A DNA stretch of 64,000 nucleotides from an uncultured Collinsella sp. (GTDB taxonomy: Bacteria; Actinomycetota; Coriobacteriia; Coriobacteriales; Coriobacteriaceae), in contig CALDWI010000037.1 of assembly GCA_937923795.1 (NCBI GenBank), positions 1 through 64,000 on the forward strand, given 5' to 3'. The notes beneath the pieces were generated by a model. That model was given only the letters and a program-made list of their open reading frames with translations. It ran no database searches and was not told the DNA's origin. A program made the translations under genes and the position numbers. Positions 58,999 to 64,000 of the stretch are shown piece after piece (the first letter of the stretch is position 1; every line of letters begins with the position of its first letter).

Positions 58999-59311
58999 CG
59001 AGTTCTTGGTTCTGTGGCTGTCGTCGTGGGCTGCTATCGCGTTCTTTCGCATCGCGCCGGCGTTCGCCTTGCGCGGGCGGACCCTGTCGCCCCGCATTAC
59101 CGAGGCCCTGGGCTATATCCCGCCCGCTGCCTTTGCCGCGCTGGTCGCCAACGACTTGGTGAGTCCCGGCGCGTTCGACGCGGGGCTCTGGCCTGCCTTG
59201 GTTCCCTGGATTGCGGCCGCCGGCGTCGTGGTCGTGGCGGTCAAGACAAAATCGATGCTGTGGTGCTGCGTCTCGGGCATCGTACTCTATATCGTCTTGA
59301 GCCTTATATAG
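58988..59311 (+). CDS. azlD: AzlD branched-chain amino-acid exporter subunit
   Basis: 107-aa membrane protein with four hydrophobic helices (IAFFRIAPAFAL, YIPPAAFAALVAND, LVPWIAAAGVVVVAV, VSGIVLYIVLSLI). The small size and IPPAAFAALVAND match AzlD. GGAAGAGGTG precedes the ATG, which lies inside azlC. Partner of AzlC. Confidence 0.85.
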   Translation: MPVNEFLVLWLSSWAAIAFFRIAPAFALRGRTLSPRITEALGYIPPAAFAALVANDLVSPGAFDAGLWPALVPWIAAAGVVVVAVKTKSMLWCCVSGIVLYIVLSLI

Positions 59312-59461
59312 GGGTGGCGTCGCGGGCGCCGAATCTCGTTCCATCCCAACTTGTCGAATTTTTCACCGAGCTGGTCTATTTCTTCTAGTACCATGGTCAA
59401 ACTTTACTGTAGCAAAGCGTGACGTGGGCTTTTGTACCCCGTCAGCGGAAATGGGGGTTTC

Positions 59462-60484
59462 ATGGCACAGGAAGCGACCGCCAACGAGCAAAAGAAATTC
59501 AAGGTCCCGCGCATCCCGGGCGACATCATGATCTATCCGATGATCGTCGGTCTTTTGCTCAACACCTTCTGCCCGCAGGTTTTTGAGATCGGCGGCTTCT
59601 TTACGGCTGCCTGCCGCGGTGGCTCCAATACCATCGTCGCCGCGATCCTGCTGTTTGTGGGCGCCGGCATCAGCTTTAAGTCCACGCCGGGTGCCATCAA
59701 GACCGGTATCGTCGTGCTGATCCCCAAGCTGGTCGTCGCAGCGGCTCTCGGCCTGGGCGTAGCATATTTCTTTAACGACAACTTTCTGGGTCTGAGCTCC
59801 GTGTCTATCATCGGCGGCATCACGTTTTGCAACATGGCGCTCTATACGGGCATCATGGGCGAGTTCGGCGATGAGTCCGAGCAGGGCGCCGTCGGTATCC
59901 TGTTCTTTACGGCTGGCCCCGCCGTCACGATGATCATCCTCGGTGTTTCCGGCCTCGCCAACATTCCCATTGGCACCATTATCGGCTCCATCTTGCCACT
60001 CGTTATTGGCATGGTTCTGGGCAACCTGTTCCCGTTTATCAAGAACCTGCTGGTTCCCGGTGCCAATCCCGCGATTGCCGTCATCGGATTTCAGCTCGGT
60101 GCGTCCATGAGCCTGTCGAGCTTTATCACCGGCGGTATTTCCGGCATCTTGCTGGGCCTTGTCACGCTGTTTGTCGTCGGTCCCATCACCTTTGCGTTCG
60201 AGCGTCTGTGCGGCGGCAATGGCAAGGCCGCTGTGGCTTGCTCCACCATTGCCGGCACGGCTATGACCACACCGGTTGCCCTCGCCGAGGTCGCACCGCG
60301 CTACGCCGAGCTTGCGCCCACCGCGTATGCGCAGATCGCCACCGCCGTCATCATCACGGCAATCATGGCTCCGATTCTGACTGGCTGGGTCGACAAGAAG
60401 TTCTGCCAAGGCAAGGAGGATCTGTCGCCTGTCGGTGTCGAGGCCATCGAGGAGGCCGTCGCGACTGACATCGATGGCGAGTAG
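59462..60484 (+). CDS. kdgT: 2-keto-3-deoxygluconate permease (KdgT)
   Basis: 340-aa membrane transporter. PGDIMIYPMIVGLLLNTFCPQ at the start is characteristic, followed by TIVAAILLFVGAGISF, GGITFCNMALYTGIMGEFGDE and AIAVIGFQLGASMSL. About ten hydrophobic helices. ATG 59462 follows GGGGG. No pectin- or uronate-catabolic enzymes are adjacent, so the substrate could be a related keto acid or sugar acid. Confidence 0.85.
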   Translation: MAQEATANEQKKFKVPRIPGDIMIYPMIVGLLLNTFCPQVFEIGGFFTAACRGGSNTIVAAILLFVGAGISFKSTPGAIKTGIVVLIPKLVVAAALGLGVAYFFNDNFLGLSSVSIIGGITFCNMALYTGIMGEFGDESEQGAVGILFFTAGPAVTMIILGVSGLANIPIGTIIGSILPLVIGMVLGNLFPFIKNLLVPGANPAIAVIGFQLGASMSLSSFITGGISGILLGLVTLFVVGPITFAFERLCGGNGKAAVACSTIAGTAMTTPVALAEVAPRYAELAPTAYAQIATAVIITAIMAPILTGWVDKKFCQGKEDLSPVGVEAIEEAVATDIDGE

Positions 60485-60535
60485 CAATCGATACCCATCA
60501 ATGATGCCGGCGTGTGCAATTCGCGCCGTATGGGC

Positions 60536-60571
60536 GCCCGAACAGAAACTGTTTTGCAGTGATGTTCGGGC
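60536..60571. promoter_or_regulatory. GCCCGAACA/TGTTCGGGC inverted repeat
   Basis: Perfect 9-bp arms with an 18-nt spacer in the kdgT-GGDEF gap. Operator or hairpin; role unknown. Confidence 0.45.
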
Positions 60572-60584
60572 ACTCTGCTATTAT

Positions 60585-60611
60585 CCCCTTTACCCCTGCG
60601 GAGTAAAGGGG
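60585..60611 (+). terminator. CCCCTTTAC/GTAAAGGGG hairpin before the GGDEF gene
   Basis: Perfect 9-bp stem followed by TGTTTATT. It probably ends kdgT transcription or forms part of the GGDEF leader. Confidence 0.6.
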
Positions 60612-60674
60612 TGTTTATTGCCCTGATTCGAATTGGGCGATTCTGACCACTTGGATATTGAAGGGATGGCGCTA

Positions 60675-61817
60675 GTGGTTAAGGCACTCAAGATTGAGAT
60701 ATTCGTGCTATGCATGATTGTTCTTATCGGGCTTGCCGTGCGAAGTCGTCGCTCCTTGTTCTCGAGCACCCAGCAGTTATTGTTTAGCATGCTTGGCTAC
60801 ACCTCTGCCGCGTACATATTATTCGATATGATCTGGACGCTTTCGGACGGTGTGGACGGCACGTTGGGCATTGCTGCCAACTGGATTTCCAACGCGGTTT
60901 CGTTTTCGCTCTTTGCTATCGCGTGTCTCATTTGGTTTATCTATTCCGAGACGGTGCAGGGTTCTCGCCTTTTGACCTCGCGCTATAGGGTGGTGCTTGT
61001 AGCGTTGCCTACGGCTCTGGTGGTCGTGCTGGCGTTTACCAGTTACTGGACGCACGCCCTGTTCTATATCGATTCGCAGGGCGTGTATCGTCGCGGCTTT
61101 GCCTATATGATCCAGCCCATCGTCAGCTACTGTTACGTTATACATACGTCCCTGCATGCGTTTGTGCAATCTCGCAGGGTCGAGAGCCTGCAGACGAAGG
61201 CCATCTATCGAACCTTGGCATTTTTCGCCATTCCGGCCCTGGTGGGCGGTACCTTTCAGGTCGTATACTCGGTGCCCGGCCTTTGTGTCGGCATAATGAT
61301 TAGCATGTTGCTGCTCTACATCATCTACCAGGAGCAGCTCATCTCGACCGACCCGTTGACTGGACTTAACAATCGCAACCGTTTTGAGACCTATATGCTG
61401 TCGCTCTTCTCAAATGTGGATCAGGCCGAAGATGTATATCTGCTTATGATGGACGCTGACGGCTTTAAGCAGATTAACGATCGCTATGGACATGTGGAAG
61501 GCGACCATGCTCTTCAGGTTGTTGCGACGGCGCTCAAGGATGTCTGCTCGGCGTCTGGTGGCTTTATCGCGCGTTATGGTGGCGATGAGTTCGTGGTGCT
61601 CCAAAAGGCAGCGGCGGAACAGGATATCATGCATCTGTGCGCGACAATCAACGACGAGCTCGCGCATGCCGAGGTGCCGTATGCATTGCGGATGTCCATC
61701 GGTTGCGCGCGGGTTGGCGATAGTGTTGATACCTGGCAAGACTTACTTCGCGCTGCCGATGCGGAGCTCTATCGCGTCAAGGCCGAGAAAAAGAAAGCCG
61801 GCGTACAAATACGCTAG
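60675..61817 (+). CDS. Membrane diguanylate cyclase (GGDEF)
   Basis: 380 aa. Six or seven N-terminal hydrophobic helices (to ~residue 215) form a sensor. A C-terminal GGDEF domain has DPLTGLNNRNRFE, LLMMDADGFKQINDRYGH and the intact RYGGDEFVVL active site, so it should make c-di-GMP. I chose GTG 60675 because GAAGGG is 9 bp upstream; the ATG at 60666 and TTG at 60633 lack a well-placed site. Signal unknown. Confidence 0.87.
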   Translation: MVKALKIEIFVLCMIVLIGLAVRSRRSLFSSTQQLLFSMLGYTSAAYILFDMIWTLSDGVDGTLGIAANWISNAVSFSLFAIACLIWFIYSETVQGSRLLTSRYRVVLVALPTALVVVLAFTSYWTHALFYIDSQGVYRRGFAYMIQPIVSYCYVIHTSLHAFVQSRRVESLQTKAIYRTLAFFAIPALVGGTFQVVYSVPGLCVGIMISMLLLYIIYQEQLISTDPLTGLNNRNRFETYMLSLFSNVDQAEDVYLLMMDADGFKQINDRYGHVEGDHALQVVATALKDVCSASGGFIARYGGDEFVVLQKAAAEQDIMHLCATINDELAHAEVPYALRMSIGCARVGDSVDTWQDLLRAADAELYRVKAEKKKAGVQIR

Positions 61818-61820
61818 AAA

Positions 61821-61856
61821 AGGGGCATACGACCGCATTGATGGTCGTGCGCCCCT
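61821..61856. terminator. Bidirectional terminator between GGDEF and EamA genes
   Basis: AGGGGC...ACGACC pairs with GGTCGT...GCCCCT; flanked by GAAA and ATT. Convergent genes. Confidence 0.65.
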
Positions 61857-61926
61857 ATTGCGTTGGCGGGATTAGTAGCGGCTGTCGAAGATACGCCTCG
61901 TCTTTTTCTTGGAACGAGGCAGTTCG

Positions 61927-62862
61927 CTAGGCCTTTTTGGGCTTGTTTACGATGATGATGCCGCCGCAAACCAACAACAGGGCAACGATGACGGTAACGG
62001 GGCTCGTGCCCGCGCCCTCGCCGAGCAGCAGTGCGCTCAACAGCACGCCAAAGACCGGGTTCATAAAGCCAAAGACCGACACGCGGCTGACGGGGTTGAC
62101 AGCAAGCAGGCGCGACCACAGCGAGTAGGCGACCGCGGAGATAAGCGCCATGTAGATGATGAGCGCGATGGCGGGGGCGATTTCGGTGGGGGACAACGTG
62201 CCGCCCATCAAAAACCCGATGACGGTAAGGACCACGCCACCGACTAAAAACTGCCAGCCGGCGAGCAAGACGCCGTCATGCTCGCGCGAGAAGATGCCAA
62301 TGAGGCAGGTCGACAGGGCGCCCGCAACAGTGGAGGCCAAGATAAATCCCTCGCCGTCGAGCGTAAAGCCAAAGGTGCCATCCGCGCCCGAAAGGCTGAC
62401 GAGCGCGACGCCGGCAAAGCCCAGTACGCAGCCGAGCACTTTGGCCGCATCGAGCTTTTCGGTGCGAAACGCCAGGGCGGCAAAGAGGATTGCGAGGAAG
62501 TTGGCGCTGGCCTCGATGATGGAGCTCGACATGGCGCTGGCGCGCGAGAGGCCCAGATAGAAAAAGAAGTACTGACCGATGGTCTGAAAGAGCGACAAGA
62601 TAAAGATGGGCTTGATATCGCGTACCTGTGGGACGAGCGGGCGGCGCTGGGCCGCACTCATACCGGCGATAACCAGGATACCGGCAAGCGTGAAGCGCAA
62701 ACCTGCAAAGAGCAGTTGCGAGGCGCTATCGTGCGCCGGGATACCAAAGAGTGCGTAGCCGATCTTGATGCAGGGAAAGGCCGATCCCCAGAGTGCACAG
62801 CAAACAAGACAGCCCAGGATAAGTCCGGGCAGGGTGGCGAGATACGGCTTGCGGCTTTCCAT
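61927..62862 (-). CDS. EamA-family exporter
   Basis: 311-aa inner-membrane protein with two EamA repeats and ten helices. CCALWGSAFPCIKIGY at the start, the YFFFYLGLSRASAMSSSIIEASANFLAILFAALAF segment and FGFMNPVFGVLLSALLLGEG near the end are typical. ATG 62862 follows AGGAAGGAC; a longer frame is rejected. Substrate unknown. It lies downstream of the purL terminator. Confidence 0.86.
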   Translation of the reverse strand: MESRKPYLATLPGLILGCLVCCALWGSAFPCIKIGYALFGIPAHDSASQLLFAGLRFTLAGILVIAGMSAAQRRPLVPQVRDIKPIFILSLFQTIGQYFFFYLGLSRASAMSSSIIEASANFLAILFAALAFRTEKLDAAKVLGCVLGFAGVALVSLSGADGTFGFTLDGEGFILASTVAGALSTCLIGIFSREHDGVLLAGWQFLVGGVVLTVIGFLMGGTLSPTEIAPAIALIIYMALISAVAYSLWSRLLAVNPVSRVSVFGFMNPVFGVLLSALLLGEGAGTSPVTVIVALLLVCGGIIIVNKPKKA

Positions 62863-62895
62863 GATGTCCTTCCTATATTTGCGAAGCAAAAAAGA

Positions 62896-62924
62896 ACCCG
62901 CCACCGGGTGTGCCGGTGGCGGGT
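62896..62924 (-). terminator. Terminator of purL
   Basis: ACCCGCCACCGG / CCGGTGGCGGGT stem, followed by TTCTTTTTTGC on the minus strand. Confidence 0.87.
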
Positions 62925-62961
62925 GTTGTTACCCGAGGGGATTGTACCCGATGGGAAAGCT

Positions 62962-64000
62962 TTAAGCGAAGTAGGCTACGCCGCTCTCAAAGATCGGCAT
63001 GAACTTGTCGCCGGGGACATGCTCGGGCACGTTGCGGTACAGGTTGTCGCCGCGGCGCTCGGCATGGCCCATCTTGCCCAGGACGCGGCCGTCGGGGCTC
63101 GTGATGCCCTCGATGGCGAGTGCGGAGCCGTTGGGGTTGACGGAAAGATCCATGCTGGGCTTGGCGTCTTCGCCCACGTACTGCGTGGCGACCTGGCCGT
63201 TGGCGATCAGCTGGGCGAGCACTTCGTCGTTGGCGACAAAGCGGCCCTCGCCGTGGCTGATGGCGACGGTGTAGGGGTCATCTAGGCTGCACTGCGACAG
63301 CCACGGGGACAAGTTGGACGAGATGCGGGTGCGCACCAGACGGCTCTGGTGGCGGCCGATGGTGTTGAACGTCAACGTGGGCGCATCGGGTGTGGCGTCG
63401 ACGATGTCGCCGTAGGGCACCAGGCCGAGCTTGATCAGGGCCTGGAAGCCGTTGCAGATGCCCAGCATCAGGCCGTCGCGGGCCTTGAGCAGGTCGCGGA
63501 CTGCCTCGGTGACCTCGGGAGCGCGGAAGAACGCCGTGATGAACTTGGCGGAGCCGTCGGGCTCGTCACCGCCCGAGAAGCCGCCGGGGATCATGACGAT
63601 CTGGCTTGCACGGATGCGGCGGGCAAGCTCGTGGGTGCTCTCGGCGACGGCCTCGGGCGTGAGGTTATTGATCACGAAGGTGTCGGCCTCGGCACCGGCG
63701 GCACGGAAGGCGCGGGCGCTGTCGTACTCGCAGTTGTTGCCGGGGAACACGGGGATGATCACGCGTGGGCGGGCGATCTTAGCACCGCCGTACACATGGA
63801 TATCCTTGGCGCGGAAGTCGATGGTCTCGACCTCGGGGGTCGCGCTGGCGCTGCGGTAGGCGAAGACGCCCTCGATACCGCTCTCCCAGGCCTCCTGGAG
63901 CTCGGCGAGCTCGATGACCTCGGAGCCGGTGTCGATGACATAGCCCTCGACGGTGGTGCCCAGGGGCTCGACGACAACGCCGTCGGCGACCTCGGGCAGC
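62962..64000 (-). CDS. purL: Phosphoribosylformylglycinamidine synthase PurL, glutaminase end (5' part beyond window)
   Basis: The C-terminal ~345 residues of a long PurL that carries the glutamine amidotransferase domain. The nucleophile Cys lies in LGICNGFQALIKLGL, the loop PGGFSGGDEPDG precedes it, and the late SHGEGR holds the His. The frame is open to the window edge, with upstream translation PLGTTVEGYVIDTG and the linker to the glutaminase domain (KIARPRVIIPVFPGNNCEYD) in frame, so the amidotransferase is fused rather than a separate PurQ. Purine biosynthesis, cytoplasmic. Confidence 0.93.
   Translation of the reverse strand, partial: LPEVADGVVVEPLGTTVEGYVIDTGSEVIELAELQEAWESGIEGVFAYRSASATPEVETIDFRAKDIHVYGGAKIARPRVIIPVFPGNNCEYDSARAFRAAGAEADTFVINNLTPEAVAESTHELARRIRASQIVMIPGGFSGGDEPDGSAKFITAFFRAPEVTEAVRDLLKARDGLMLGICNGFQALIKLGLVPYGDIVDATPDAPTLTFNTIGRHQSRLVRTRISSNLSPWLSQCSLDDPYTVAISHGEGRFVANDEVLAQLIANGQVATQYVGEDAKPSMDLSVNPNGSALAIEGITSPDGRVLGKMGHAERRGDNLYRNVPEHVPGDKFMPIFESGVAYFA

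Overview
The window looks like a chromosomal segment of a gut Coriobacteriia (Actinomycetota), most likely a Collinsella. This is inferred from the high-GC codon use, strong AGGAGG-type ribosome binding sites, tightly packed genes, a bile salt hydrolase, a bifurcating-type lactate dehydrogenase, and intergenic palindromes. No rRNA, tRNA, CRISPR array or recognisable transposase was seen.

Layout. 1-2130: thiamine salvage operon (thiM, a thiamine-binding protein, thiE) on the minus strand behind a TPP riboswitch, then a pair of 33-bp repeats. 2170-6795: HAD phosphatase, LysR regulator, MetE-like methyltransferase and uracil permease. 6794-12852: esterase, LAATG-anchored beta-solenoid surface protein, purine permease, a peptide deformylase homologue lacking the catalytic Glu, and bile salt hydrolase. 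12875-20940: Kup potassium transporter, EamA exporter, LysR regulator, a Cro/C1-aminotransferase fusion with its own operator array and an internal start, a second deformylase, and an MFS exporter. 21093-25407: an RGG-box protein with a winged-helix-like core, pdxT-pdxS, and the divergent MocR regulator. 25396-26937: a PD-(D/E)XK-like protein gene bracketed by two direct copies of a ~120-bp palindromic element; a third copy is at 36833.

27068-33954: rubrerythrin, an alcohol/aldehyde dehydrogenase pair, a 27-aa type I toxin-like peptide, a HIRAN-domain protein, a phosphoesterase and a DUF2130 coiled-coil protein. 34029-43623: a Ski2-like helicase and an RNA-modification neighbourhood (TrmB, a Trm9-like methyltransferase, Elp3) that also holds an XRE regulator/DUF4097 pair and a spermidine-synthase-like protein. 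43651-49269: a three-gene minus-strand cassette of TerB-N/TerB-C protein, BrxD-like P-loop ATPase and Lhr-like helicase. This is the best candidate for a defence or DNA-processing system here. 49357-53398: a DUF554 membrane protein and five small secreted or membrane-anchored proteins. 53745-57370: lactate dehydrogenase-EtfB-EtfA(ferredoxin) operon. 57367-64000: HD phosphohydrolase, AzlCD amino-acid exporter, KdgT permease, GGDEF cyclase, EamA exporter and the C-terminal part of PurL.

The genes fit a host-associated anaerobe that salvages vitamins (thiamine, PLP), nucleobases and amino acids, oxidises lactate with Etf and ferredoxin, deconjugates bile salts, and handles oxidative stress with rubrerythrin. 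Functions are assigned from protein motifs read by eye; no database search was possible. Many genes end in strong hairpin terminators, and several palindromic repeats sit exactly at gene 3' ends.
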